Of a stretch of DNA of 11,792 nucleotides, positions 1-8,414 are shown one piece after another (position 1 is the first letter of the stretch; each line of letters opens with the position of its first letter). The translations under genes were made by a program, and so were the position numbers. Where the stretch lies: positions 1-11,792 of the forward strand of contig JADNRX010001276.1 in NCBI GenBank assembly GCA_015501595.1, given 5' to 3'. The stretch comes from Hymenopellis radicata. Taxonomy: Eukaryota > Basidiomycota > Agaricomycetes > Agaricales > Physalacriaceae. Under the pieces are notes generated by a model. The model was given only the letters and a program-made list of their open reading frames with translations, searched no databases and was not told where the DNA came from.

Positions 1-430
1 CTCTTTTTAGATCTTGACAACCGACCATCGACCTTGCAAGACTTCCATTGACCTCGTCCCCGGCAAGGTACGCCGACATTTTTCATTCCTTCAACATACT
101 TATAGAGTTCAACTTATAGACGTCGATAACTCTTACCCTCGTTAACGTTTCTCGGGTCTTTTAAATCTTCGAATTTGTTAATAACGGCGCGCACTTCGAC
201 AGGCTAACAACTGCGCAGTAAGTCGGACTTGGTCACTTTCGCGTTTGACTTGCTACCGAGTTTTCACAGATTTGAAGCAACCGGTTTATTGACTTCACCG
301 CTTAAGTACAAAAAGGTAAGGGGTCGCTTACGACGTAGTCTTCGGTGCTAACGAGTCCATGGAGCAGATGTACAGTAGTGTGAGTAAAATGCTAGTTGAC
401 GGATACGCCGTGAAACGGCAGGGAATGTTG
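1..430. other. no gene visible; AT-richer spacer
   Basis: All six frames are interrupted often and I recognise no domain, tRNA or repeat here. The stretch looks richer in A and T than the rest of the window. I looked for retroelement reverse transcriptase or integrase motifs, because windows of this kind often border LTR elements, and found none. Confidence 0.5.
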
Positions 431-555
431 TCGAGTTGAGCTCGAGGTTGGGACTGTGTCGTCGTTGTCAAGGTGGTCCAAGGTCGAACGACACAGAAAA
501 TGTTTGGGAGATTGCCGCAGAGGGAGTCGCCGCAAGAAACCCGACCGAATGCACA

Positions 556-853
556 CACCGCAGCGGTGTGACCCCCTCCTCAACATGCTCCTCGCCCGCA
601 CCCTCACCATCCTCCTCCCGATCTTCTTCGCCGCGACCCGCCGCACAGCATCACCCGTCCACGGCTGGCGCCAAGATGCGGGACAAGCGTCAACCGTTAT
701 ATTCCTCTCCGCCAGCGTCTTCCATCTCGCTCCCCACAAAGCGAAGAAAACGACAACGAGAGGCAGGACGTCTCTAATGCGCTGTCTAATCATATGGAGG
801 TGATTAGCCCACTGGGACGTCGGGAATGGTCGGATGGGTGGCTAGAGGGGTGA
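556..853 (+). pseudogene. Ser/Pro-rich fragment with a basic cluster, family unknown
   Basis: One frame runs through a Ser/Pro-rich stretch (SPAPSPSSSRSSSPRP-like) to a basic cluster, PTKRRKRQR, near 732-760. That resembles a nuclear localisation signal. The neighbouring frame then stays coding-like from 740 to a stop at 851, reading NALSNHMEVISPLGRREW and then GWLEG. A third frame may continue with VTERKALVLWLC. Such frame-hopping is what a frameshifted low-complexity protein would leave. I do not recognise the family. The alternative hydrophobic frame starting near 584 looks like a signal peptide but probably arises from the repetitive Ser/Pro codons. Confidence 0.3.
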
Positions 854-1037
854 CTGAGAGGAAGGCTTTGGTACTGTGGCTGTGCATTCTACACCGCCAC
901 TGTCAATTACGTCATCGGAGAGTGAGTGAGCGATGTCCATATTTACGGCGCCACAGCCGGACATCTCGTGAGCGTCGTCCGTATCTAAGCTGACGTCGCT
1001 TATTCTTCGCTTTACAGTCAACCGTTTATTCCACAGA

Positions 1038-1530
1038 ATGGCACCGTTCCTTATATACAAGGCTATCTTTCAGCCTCTGCAGTCTATCTTTGCTTTCCTC
1101 TTGGACGTATCCAAGCGCCAACCCGAGAGTTCGCGTCGCAAACCCGATGTCACTCTCGACGAGTTGGAGAATGAGATGAGACGGATGAGGTTGAATCGGC
1201 CGACGCTGCAGACGCACTGCTGAGGAGGGGGGCGTCAATCTTGAGGGAGGGATCAAGTCATCGCAGAGCAAGATCGTCGTATCAAGGCCGGGCGCGCTGT
1301 TATTCAGCAGAAGGACCAGGAGATCGCGGCCTTGAAGGCGCCGACTGAACGCTCAAATTCTCCCCATCCAGCACTCTTTCCAAAACTTCTCTCAATACGT
1401 CCCTAGCTCCCATGACGAGCAATACGACCCTTCTCGTACCCAATTCGTCTTCTGCAACCCTCAGCAGGCACCATCCTACCAAGGCAACTGTCACCTCCAT
1501 GGTGGCCAGCCACAATCAGACCATGGCTAG
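1038..1530 (+). pseudogene. frameshifted coiled-coil plus Gln-rich protein fragment, family unknown
   Basis: Three successive frames each give a charged helical segment: VTLDELENEMRRMRLNR (about 1149-1199), DAADALLRRGASILREGSS (1202-1258), and VIAEQDRRIKAGRAVIQQK followed by DQEIAALKA (1257-1340). Together they read like one coiled coil broken by two frameshifts. A further shift near 1344 opens a Gln/Ser/Asn-rich tail with SFQNFSQYVPSSHDEQ and NPQQAPSYQG, ending at TAG 1528. The first segment begins with a hydrophobic stretch (FLIYKAIFQPLQSIFAFLL) that could be a membrane helix, though its upstream end is undefined. I cannot name the family. Frameshifts argue against a working gene unless unseen introns remove them. 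Confidence 0.4.
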
Positions 1531-2212
1531 GGGCAGGCAGCTATCCTTTGCAGACTGCTTCTGTGTTCATGGACTGGTCCGCTGACGGGTCTTCCGTCCT
1601 TTCGTATACCCAGACTGATTTGATGATTGCTCAGAGCAGGCGTCTGTCGCTGGCCCATCCACCGCTGAAAACCAACGCAAAGCCGCCAATCGCGTATCGG
1701 TCGGACAGATAACTGGCGGTTGTGGATGGTAAGCATCGAAAGGTCATGTGGGTGTACGAGGACAAGCCCGAGGTTTTGCGGATAAACGAAGAGGTTGGCA
1801 ATGTGTCGGAACATGTGAATGAGGAGGCTGAGAGGTTGAGGATGCGTTGTACCGTACGTGATGCAGAAGATGAAGGAGAAGCTAATGAGGAGTGGGAAGT
1901 TCTTTGCATCGCCTTAATGTGCAGGTTGGGATGGGAAGGAGAGAAGGAGCATGAGAGACTTGAGGACGCCCCAAAGCGGGGTAAGACGCGGATTGTCCTC
2001 AAGGTCGTCAGAATACTATTCGAGTCGCGATACTTGAACGACTCGGTTCCGTGTATCCATTTCCTTCCGCTTTCCAACTCCTTCCTGTGTTGGCCGACAA
2101 TCCGAACTGGACGCGAGGATACACGAGGGACTTGAGAATACCATCCAAGTCGTTTGAAGACTTTCATAAGTCCTCGCCGTACTTCTTCATCGCTGTTAAC
2201 TGCAGACATTAA
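1531..2212 (+). pseudogene. broken coding remnants, unrecognised
   Basis: Three short coding-like frames follow one another. About 1545-1712 reads MDWSADGSSVLSYTQTDLM and stops at TAA. About 1722-1853 reads EDKPEVLRINEEV and then NEEAERLRMR, and may end at an intron 1854-1924 (donor GTACGT, branch GCTAAT, acceptor TGCAG). About 2024-2212 reads VYPFPSAFQLLPVLADNPNW and then FEDFHKSSPYFFIAVNC, ending in TAA at 2210. The first two could continue the coiled-coil fragment upstream. No family is recognised. A 192-codon open frame on the minus strand covers the same region, but its composition looks like the antisense of this sequence, not a protein. Confidence 0.3.
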
Positions 2213-2234
2213 CTTGGCATTCGTCGGCGCTTGG

Positions 2235-3180
2235 GTATGTCAGTTTCCTTTTCGCTTCTCTTTCTTACGCCGCCGACTTGCAGAGCCGTCAACTTGTCGG
2301 ATGCTCTATCAGAAGGGAAGTACTCCTCTTCACGCTCGTTACTCACTGGTTCATTCACAGGATGGCGCTGCTCGTCTCGCATCGACTGCTAAGGATTGCT
2401 GAGTCCATGTGTCTAGTAAGTCTCTCGCCCTTTCTAGATTATCAAGGTCTAACGCGATATCTTCTTAATGGCAGTGGATACAGGCGACTCATATCCCGGT
2501 CAATAGCAACGACGAATGGAAGCGGACCGGCCTCAAAAACAGACAAGCGCTGGCTACAGCGACGACGGCGGTAAAGGATACGCGCTCAAGAGGCGCCGTA
2601 TGGGTATATGCGGCTAGTGATGGTGCGTCTGTCTCTTTTGAAAAATTCATTCGCGTTGACCGTCTGCTAGGCGCATACTGACTCTAATCAAGACGCGTTT
2701 GAACTTGAAGGACGCTCCTGGAGGCCTAAATTACGTTCACAAGGAGCGTTCAACAGTGCGTTTTTGATTTTATTTATCGAGGAAATGCGCTGACGAAGGT
2801 CAGGCATACGGACGGAATGGGATCGTGCACCACGGTGCCGGATGGACACGTCACCCAGGACGATGGACACGGCACCCAGGCAACGGACGCGGCACACAGG
2901 ACGACTGGACACGGTTTACAGGACGACGGACATGGTTTACAGGTCGGTGCCGGGCTTAAGTGTGACAGATGTTGCCAACCTCCAAGTACGCATTGTCCTT
3001 CTCTCCCATTTCCTGCTCACACTAACCTGAGTAGCGGCTTATTTTGCAGATATGATGCCTCTCAACTGCGAGATAACTTACGGTGTCCCCTTGGAATAGC
3101 CGTGACCCGCGTATTCTCACGTATTGGAACACATCATAGAGGCAGGCGGCGCGAGAGACGAGAGGCATGGCGGCACTAAT
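2235..3180 (+). pseudogene. decayed multi-exon gene, family unknown
   Basis: Canonical fungal introns follow closely: 2235-2283, 2416-2474, 2623-2670 (branch TTGAC, acceptor CTAG), 2756-2803 (branch GCTGAC) and 2986-3049 (branch CTAAC). Exon 2475-2622 reads WIQATHIPVNSNDEWKRTG and then GAVWVYAASDG. Exon 2671-2755 reads TDSNQDAFELEGRSWRPKL. Exon 2804-2985 holds the minisatellite and ends VPGLSVTDVANLQ. The exon at 2671 fits the previous one only with a one-base shift, and splicing at 3050 gives an immediate TGA. So the gene is broken, although the intron chain shows it was once a real transcript on this strand. I do not recognise the protein. Confidence 0.4.
2844..2948 (+). repeat. five-unit ~21-bp minisatellite, coding-phase heptads
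   Basis: Units at 2844-2864, 2865-2884, 2885-2906, 2907-2927 and 2928-2948 share the pattern GGACACGG-(C/T)-(A/T)-CA-CAGGACGAC. They are 21, 20, 22, 21 and 21 bp long. The one-base loss in unit 2 and gain in unit 3 cancel, so the reading frame survives. In the frame of the surrounding exon each unit gives about seven residues of the type MDTSPRT, MDTAPRQ, LDTVYRT, TDMVYRS. Confidence 0.8.
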
Positions 3181-3343
3181 GGGAGGAGATCGGGTGTCCA
3201 GACGAAGGAGGCGGACCCGTTGTTTAAGTTAGCCGCCCGCTGCATCGTTGCACGTTGTCTCATGCCATCACTGGCTACTCCCTGTGACATCCTTTAACGT
3301 CCTCTACGACTTGCACCTGACCTCCACACACGACGAGCATGAC

Positions 3344-3690
3344 ATGCGCGCCCTCCGGCTTCTAGGCAGTCTGTCCTTTTCGCACTACTGACAGACGAAG
3401 CACACGCTGTCAAAACCAACGACTTCAACACCTGCAACAAGTCCGGATTCTGTCGCGTGCGCTCTCTCTTCACGCGCCAAGGAGGCAGGGTCTCATAGCG
3501 GTCGCCGTACTCGGCGGACAGCTCGTCGATATCCATATCTCCTGAGCATGCCGCTGCGACGGCTCTGGTGAAATCCTCCCTTTGCCCAGACATCAACTTT
3601 GAGCTCGATGTGTGAGTGCACGACGATGGCGTTGTACGCCTCAGAATGGACGAAAAGGACTGCGGGAGTGGTACGAAGTTCCAGCAATCA
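3344..3690 (+). pseudogene. glucosidase II alpha subunit (GH31) N-terminal fragment
   Basis: The native enzyme trims glucose from N-glycans in the endoplasmic reticulum. ATG 3344 starts a signal-peptide-like stretch (MRALRLLGS). After a frameshift near 3370 this continues as VLFALLTDEAHA and then VKTNDFNTCNKSGFCR, the conserved start of mature glucosidase II alpha. TAG 3496 interrupts the frame. It then resumes with SPYSADSSSISISPEHA, SSLCPDINFELDV, TGA 3613 (probably a former CGA) and VHDDGVVRLRMDEK. A frameshift at about 3661 gives LREWYE, after which similarity ends. This is roughly 115 codons of a protein normally over 900 residues, and the GH31 catalytic barrel is absent. It runs straight into an unrelated hydrolase fragment. 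Confidence 0.85.
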
Positions 3691-3819
3691 ATCTTAGCAA
3701 CACAGCAGTCCAAGGCAAAGGCCTTTATACATGTTGGATTTGCGTATACTTTTGCCTTGGAACAGCTTCCAGAGTCGTGCTTGCTGTGGCTGTCTTGGGA
3801 TACTTGGTGGCCTCAACGA

Positions 3820-4608
3820 CTTACGTATCCGTCAACTGCCACATCGGACAACTATCGTGGCACTGTTCTCTTCAACCCAGGCGGCCCCGGCGAGAGTGGA
3901 GTTACTGCCCTACAATCTGTCAGTCCACTTTTTGCCCAAGTCATCGGCTCGCAATATGATATCGTGTCATTTGATCCTCGAGGTAAGTTCCTTCTCACTG
4001 TGCACTAGTGGTATCCGTTAACAAAGCCCAAGGTGTCGGAGTGACCTTGCCTCATACGGAGTTCTTCCCTACCGAGACTGAACGCGTTCTCTGGCTGGCG
4101 GACCCCACAAAGTTCTCTCACGTTATTAATGAGACGCACGACGTTGCTTCTCAGGATGTGGGCTAACGTGCAGCTCCTCGGTTAAATGACGAAGGATCGT
4201 GACTTGGTGCTACCTTTGCGGCCATGTTTCCGGTGAGCTAGAGTCTGATTATTTGTATGAGCTGCCTATTTCTGATCTGTATTTCTCCTGGTAGGACCGT
4301 GTTGAGCGTCTAGTCATCGACGACATCTTGGATCTAGAGGCCTATTACTCCGGTTCGTCTTAATGGTTCTTGCAACTGCCGCATTCAATAATCTTCATAG
4401 GTGACTGGCGCCACCAGATTGAGGACGCCGATGCCGCTCTCCAAACCTGCTTCGACGGCCGTGTCGCCGCCGGTCCCACCCTCTGCGCATTCTACGCTGA
4501 CGCTGCCTCCGATTCAAGCCAACCTCGAGTCTCTCTACGCCTCCGTCCTCGCGTCACCCGTGCTCACCTACGTTGAGGGGTCTTTGACATACGGCTCCGT
4601 GTGGTGTA
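3820..4608 (+). pseudogene. alpha/beta hydrolase, TAP/tripeptidyl-peptidase type, fragment
   Basis: Secreted or vacuolar serine hydrolases of this family cleave short peptides from N-termini. Exon about 3820-3982 has GTVLFNPGGPGESGV (oxyanion-hole region) and YDIVSFDPRG. Intron 3983-4032 joins in frame to GVGVTLPHTEFFPTETERVL, ending at TAA 4164. The next recognisable piece, LGATFAAMFP (4203-4232), is preceded by only Gly-Ser-stop where GxSxG should be, so the nucleophile elbow is broken. Introns 4233-4294 and 4353-4400 lead to DRVERLVID and then GDWRHQIEDADAAL and VAAGPTLCAFYADAA. A frameshift near 4508 gives ANLESLYASVLASPVL and SLTYG. The Asp and His region and the C-terminal TAP domain are missing. 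Confidence 0.85.
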
Positions 4609-5243
4609 CAAGGCCGCCGAACTTCGTAGGCGCTGTGAAGCCTTGCAGGAGGAGGCTGAAGATCTTCACCCGAACTCACGGAAGTGCCGGAGTTCTGTAT
4701 GATCTCGATTGATAAACGACAAGCTCGCGGTGAGGCAAACCCTCTTGGGGACGTTAATCGGGGATGTTTGAGCTCGAATGGTCTTCCGTCCTCCCCTCGG
4801 TGAGTCACTCACAACACGTTGTTCATAAATTCAACGGCTAACTCAAGTGATGACTTCCTCTTCACATCGACCTTGACCTCATCATCGTATCCACCGGATA
4901 CGATACCATCATGTTCGGACTTGTACTCGTTCTTCGGCGCGTTGAACAGCACGTCAGACCGTCGCGATTAGACTGTGCGATGGCTTTTGCTGCCTACTGT
5001 GGAATCACCTCGTAACACTGGACGATGACAACATGCACGGCGGAACTTGGCTTCTAACTCGGGCCGGCCCTAGTCAGCGTCATCCGCCACCGCCACGGTC
5101 ACGATATGTTGAACTTGCCCAAGTTGGTTGATTCAATGACTTAGACCTATCACAAAGTCTGTCAACCTTCCTTCCAGACTTTTCGTTACCTTGTGTTAGT
5201 CGCGTCCTCACTCTCATCAGTCTCCTTGTTGACGTTCGGCTAG
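4609..5243. other. no gene; one possible flavin-monooxygenase motif
   Basis: Frames are short and I see no continuous coding. After the hydrolase similarity ends there is a charged frame (VVYKAAELRRRCEALQEEAE) that may be a distorted hydrolase remnant. At 4863-4907 the plus strand reads HIDLDLIIVSTGYDT, close to the D-x4-ATGY signature of class B flavin monooxygenases, but it has no supporting context on either side. An acceptor-like CGGCTAG directly precedes the ABC transporter exon at 5244. I see nothing else. Confidence 0.4.
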
Positions 5244-5640
5244 ACCAAAGATCAAGATACTCTCGATGGGGAGCTAGCTATGACCCTCACCCAGGTAGGA
5301 ACTCGTGAATGTCAGCCTGTCTGGACTCTCTAATGCAGTCGGCCTTGTTTAGTTTCTATTCAAGTAAGTTCTCCAGACTCAATGTTCGACAGCGTCTAAC
5401 TGCGGGCAGTAGAAACTCTGGCCGGTTTGGTGACTATTCGTGCTTATCGCGAACAGGTATGGTTAGTTGGTTGCGTCTTACTGTCTAGCAAACTAAATTC
5501 AATCGCAGGGCCGCTGCGTCTGAGACGCGGAACATTGATTGGATATGGAGAACAGAGCGTACTATATGACGATCGCGATTCAACGCTGGTTGAGTGTCCG
5601 CCTTGATATGTTCGGTAATGTCTTGGTGCTGGGCATTGTG
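5244..5640 (+). pseudogene. ABCC (MRP-type) transporter, second membrane domain, fragment
   Basis: Full ABCC exporters pump conjugates, often at the vacuole. Exon 5244-5294 reads TKDQDTLDGELAMTLTQ, the start of the second membrane domain after the NRF motif. Intron 5295-5338 leads to a 25-nt exon 5339-5363 (SALFSFYS). Intron 5364-5412 leads to TLAGLVTIRAYREQ (5413-5456), the classic SETLxGLxTIRAY block. Intron 5457-5508 leads to DMENRAYYMTIAIQRW and LSVRLDMFGNVLVLGI, ending near 5640. The last exon has in-frame stops TGA 5521 and TGA 5536, where the family has Arg and Gly. Similarity ends before NBD2, and repeat A begins about 15 bp further on. Confidence 0.87.
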
Positions 5641-5654
5641 TTGGGCGTAGATAG

Positions 5655-5724
5655 AACAAGACGCGTCGAAGCACGGTGATATAGTTGGTGTTTACATATA
5701 TATAGGAAAGGATATGGAGTGGTG
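5655..5724. repeat. dispersed ~70-bp repeat, copy A
   Basis: The copy shares GTCGAAGCaCGGTGATATA near its left end and ATGGAGTGGTG at its right end with copy B at 11726-11792. It is about three-quarters or more identical by eye over 70 bp, with a few-base gap in the AT-rich middle. It begins just after the ABCC fragment ends. On the minus strand it reads as a TATATATAT-type sequence followed by a GTG where copy B has ATG. The same orientation is kept in both copies. No coding in this segment explains the conservation. Confidence 0.75.
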
Positions 5725-6022
5725 ACAAACAGATAATCGTCGGTACGAGAAATAGTTCAGGTAGGCATTGAACGCGAGGAAAGGTGAAGAGGCGTTGGAG
5801 GAAGAGAGGAAAGGGGGTCAAGAAATAGCCTGTACCGGTGTGAGTTTTCGTTTGAAGAATGTTGGATCCATGTACTCACCATCGTCAAGAAATCAGGCGT
5901 CGATGGAGAGTGACAACGTTCGAATTAGACCTTGAAGGACGGTTAGTGGAATTCCGGCAATACAGAGAGGCGTACTTTGGGAATAGATTGGACTTGATCC
6001 TTGCGTTTTGGGTGATGCTCGT
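5725..6022. other. no gene visible
   Basis: The sequence next to repeat A is purine-rich on the plus strand between about 5770 and 5825 (CT-rich on the minus strand). That can be promoter or 5' UTR sequence in fungi, but no gene start follows convincingly. The open minus-strand frame across 5444-5821 is antisense to the ABCC exon over part of its length and has no recognisable domain. Confidence 0.35.
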
Positions 6023-6379
6023 TCACAACTTTTTTTGCTCGGCAGAGTCCACAAACTGGGCGAGCGTAGACGCAACTGTGGGCGTTGACGACATGTGCGG
6101 GGACGGGAGGGCCGCCTGTGGCGTGGATTTCGAAGGTCGCGACTCGCATAACGGCTCTGGGGACATCTGAGGCGTCTGCTGGTAGTCCCATGGGTGCGAC
6201 GCACCTGTGATTGCCGAGGTTGCTCGGGTTGAGGAAGGTGAGGTCGGCCTGAGTCTCCGGGGCGGCGACGGCGCGTCCTGTGCGCTATCGTTTGGTAGCG
6301 TGCATATAGGACGACGACGAGGGAGAGTAACGCATCTGGTAAGCAAAAGTCCAGTCAATTGGGAGCGGGACTCACCCAA
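6023..6379 (-). CDS. possible Ser/Thr/Pro-rich fragment, family unknown
   Basis: A 118-codon minus-strand frame has a biased but protein-like composition (SPSSTRATSAITGASHP, QTPQMSPEPLCESRPSKST, PSPHMSSTPTVASTLAQFVD) and ends EQKKL. A well-formed minus-strand intron (6375 down to 6336: donor GTGAGT, TTGACT branch, TTACCAG acceptor; only 40 nt) overlaps its start. If used, it would join an upstream minus exon to a different frame. I cannot tell whether this is a degraded disordered protein or chance. No domain, signal peptide or membrane segment is visible. Confidence 0.22.
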   Translation of the reverse strand: MGESRSQLTGLLLTRCVTLPRRRPICTLPNDSAQDAPSPPRRLRPTSPSSTRATSAITGASHPWDYQQTPQMSPEPLCESRPSKSTPQAALPSPHMSSTPTVASTLAQFVDSAEQKKL

Positions 6380-6945
6380 TCCTTCAAAGCTCTCTCTCCA
6401 AGCCGGATTCCGACGACGACGACGATGTTCCCGAGCAATCGAGTGAATATAATGCGAGCCATGGGTTCGTGCTTGATGTTGGTGGTGGTGGGAGATGAGG
6501 TGACTTAGCGATTACGTGCGCGCGGGTGGCAGTGCTACGAGAACGGCTGTCCTTCCTTGCCATTAACACCCAGCCAAGATAACGGCGACTTTTCAATCCG
6601 CAATCCAACAGGTTATCCTTTTGGTATCCTCTAAAGCCTGCCTCTATCATGCGCCTCCCTTCTTTCTGAGGAAGCTACCTTGAGAGTGATCCTGGACAGG
6701 ATTCTGGTTGGGGATGGGTTTACGTTGTGCGTATATTCGGATCCAACGCAATCTCATATCTAGGCATGTTTTCTTCTCAGAGTCCGTGATGTACGCGTCC
6801 TGATAAGCTTCATCAGTAACGGATCAACTCTGGGCGCTCTCTCGAAGTTCGATTCAAGATACAGTTAGATTCTATCCTTTTCGCCACGACCCTCGTCAGG
6901 AAGGACGTGGCATATACAGCGCCACCGACAAAGTACAAGAATTGT
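6380..6945. other. no clear gene; short (CGA)n run
   Basis: A short trinucleotide run (five CGA units) lies at 6411-6425 and a related ACGACGACGA at about 6310. On the minus strand near 6464-6376 a hydrophobic frame (MARIIFTRLLGNIVVVVGIR) appears, largely because the trinucleotide run reads as Val codons. At 6779-6820 the plus strand reads RVRDVRVLISFISN, which might be the distorted upstream part of the ABCC membrane domain that starts at about 6946. The evidence is thin. Confidence 0.35.
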
Positions 6946-7372
6946 CGCGACGATAAGAACACGACGCCCATTCTCGTAACATCGGTGTCGTTCTGGCATT
7001 ACACTGTCATCCGTCAACAGGACTTGACTCCCTCTATCACGTTCACATCCATCATCGGTAAGCAGTTCTCTTACTCGCTCATGCTGAAAACATCCTTGCT
7101 GAACGGGAGCAGTCTTCAATCAGCTCAAATTCGCACTAAATGCTCCACCCGAGACGTTCATCGACATGCTCCAGGTTGGTATGTTCCAACACCGATGGTA
7201 TAGCTCCTGATCCTCGTCCGCAGAGTCTTGTGTCCATGCACCGTATCGAGAAATACCTGACTTCTCTTGAGATTGCGCCTGTGCCGCCGCTCTCCGAACA
7301 AACAGACGCCATAGCGTTTCAATCTTGTACGGTGACCTGGCCTCAAGATCGGTCAGGCTCAAGTGCACTGTC
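6946..7372 (+). pseudogene. ABCC (MRP-type) transporter, first membrane domain to NBD1 edge, fragment
   Basis: Exon about 6946-7057 reads TTPILVTSVSFWHYTVIRQQ and LTPSITFTSII. Intron 7058-7112 joins in frame to VFNQLKFALNAPPETF and IDMLQ (7113-7174). Intron 7175-7223 joins in frame to LVSMHRIEKYL, APVPPLSEQTDAIAFQSC and TVTWPQDRSGSSALS. This is the end of the first membrane domain and the first strand of nucleotide-binding domain 1 of fungal full-length ABCC exporters. Similarity stops at about 7372, before Walker A, so no ATP-binding site remains. Within the stretch the splicing is clean and frames agree. It belongs to the same subfamily as the fragment at 5244-5640, but that piece comes from the later part of the protein. 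Confidence 0.85.
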
Positions 7373-7649
7373 CGTAATTGACACTTACGCGACCATAATC
7401 CTAAATTCAATCTGTCACCCACAAGGTTCGTGCCTTTTCCGTTCTTCATTAGCTTCAATTTTGGTCTGACCCTATTACGTTTCATCTTTTATCTCTCCTA
7501 GTTCTATCTCGCTCGCTCGCTCTGCAGATGCTCTCGTCGTTGTTTCCGCCGTTGTCGCCATCGCCTTCCCGACGCGTCCAAAACGTGACCGCTTACCGCG
7601 TTGATCGTCACAGCGTGGGTTTCCTCCTCCCACCATCACATCACCTTGC
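7373..7649. other. no recognised gene; hydrophobic frame
   Basis: Past the ABCC similarity the frame soon becomes non-conserved. CTCGCTCGCTCGCTCTGCAG at 7508-7527 looks like a pyrimidine-rich intron end. It is followed by a 25-codon open stretch, DALVVVSAVVAIAFPTRPKR, that could be one membrane helix with a basic flank, ending at TGA. It could be a leftover from a transporter or another membrane protein. Nothing more can be supported. Confidence 0.3.
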
Positions 7650-8181
7650 TCACTCGATTCTTCGTCAGGCTCTCCAGCCTTGGCGCAGTCTCTCACGGCC
7701 TTTTGTTGCTCTGGTACGTCGTTGCTTTTCTATTGACGACGAGCGTTCTAACTCTCTTGCAGGCCTTCGTGTTCCCGCGGGGCGCGCTCTCGACTTCAAC
7801 ATTGGCGGGCCCAGCGACGGCGACCGCGTAGGTCGAGTCTTCAAGGCTATGTTCGACGACGATTAGTTCGACTCCTTGGTGCGTTATTCAGTCTTTCTCG
7901 TTGACACCATACTTACCTCTTCTGATAGGTATGTCGGGATGCTCCTACTACATTGAAATTTTACTCACCATTGCCTCAGACACAGCGTCTGAAAGCGTCC
8001 AAGCTACTCCCGAAAGTCTTTTACGACGACGTCAAACGGTACACTTGCGTTTATCCGCCTCACATTTCCAACCTCATTTTGTTGCCCACAGACTAGACGA
8101 CGAAAGCGCCCTCGATGTCGAGACTTGGGGCGACTTGGAGGTCTCTCTCGATGAATTGCTTGCCCTACGGCGGCATTTCTG
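7650..8181 (+). pseudogene. coherent multi-exon fragment, family unknown, one internal stop
   Basis: Four consistent introns hold one reading frame together: 7714-7762 (GTACGT, branch TCTAAC, CTTGCAG), 7879-7928 (GTGCGT, TTGAC), 8039-8091 and 8182-8228. The exons read LRVPAGRALDFNIGG, PSDGDRVGRVFKAMFDDD, then TAG 7864 (probably a former GAG), FDSLVCRDAP, TLKFYSPLPQTQRLKASK, LLPKVFYDDVKR, and after the third intron LDDESALDVETWG, DLEVSLDELLALRRHF. The acidic, soluble composition and exact splice phases show a genuine gene remnant of about 105 codons. After 8229 no frame continues clearly; VFGQDDFHILFQQASG is one candidate. I do not recognise the family. Confidence 0.55.
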
Positions 8182-8414
8182 GTGCGTTTTCGCCGCGTCC
8201 CGCGTATCCACCACTCACTTCACAATAGTCTTCGGGCAGGACGACTTCCACATCTTATTCCAGCAAGCTTCGGGCGTTCTAATAGCGGGTTGCCGGTGCG
8301 TTGTGTCCGTATGCCTAGTTTATTCAACAACTTACCGTGCGGTAGATGTCCTCAGCGTGCTTCAGCTTTCAATTTTGCTCAAGTCCACCTCGCCGTCGTA
8401 GCAGTCGACCCACT

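Noticed and set aside
1..430. Possible LTR retroelement remnant
   Set aside because: I searched all frames by eye for reverse transcriptase, RNase H and integrase motifs and found none. No terminal repeat pair is visible.
586..650. Signal-peptide-like frame MLLARTLTILLPIFFAATR
   Set aside because: It is the +1 frame of a Ser/Pro-rich stretch, where TCC/CCT codons read as Leu/Ile in another phase. No protein continues from it.
1631..2209. 192-codon open frame on the minus strand
   Set aside because: It is among the longest open frames, but its Ser-rich composition mirrors the Glu/Asp-rich plus strand and no domain is visible. Short plus-strand coding-like frames with an intron fit better.
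3294..3713. 139-codon minus-strand open frame
   Set aside because: It is antisense to the glucosidase II alpha fragment, whose plus-strand motifs are unambiguous despite the stops.
5444..5821. 125-codon minus-strand open frame
   Set aside because: Its lower half is antisense to the ABCC exons on the plus strand and it crosses repeat A. The plus strand carries the recognisable family motifs.
6840..6860. tRNA B-box-like GTTCGATTC, and GTTCGACTCC near 7866
   Set aside because: Neither has a matching T-arm stem, acceptor stem or A-box at the right distance, so no cloverleaf can be drawn.
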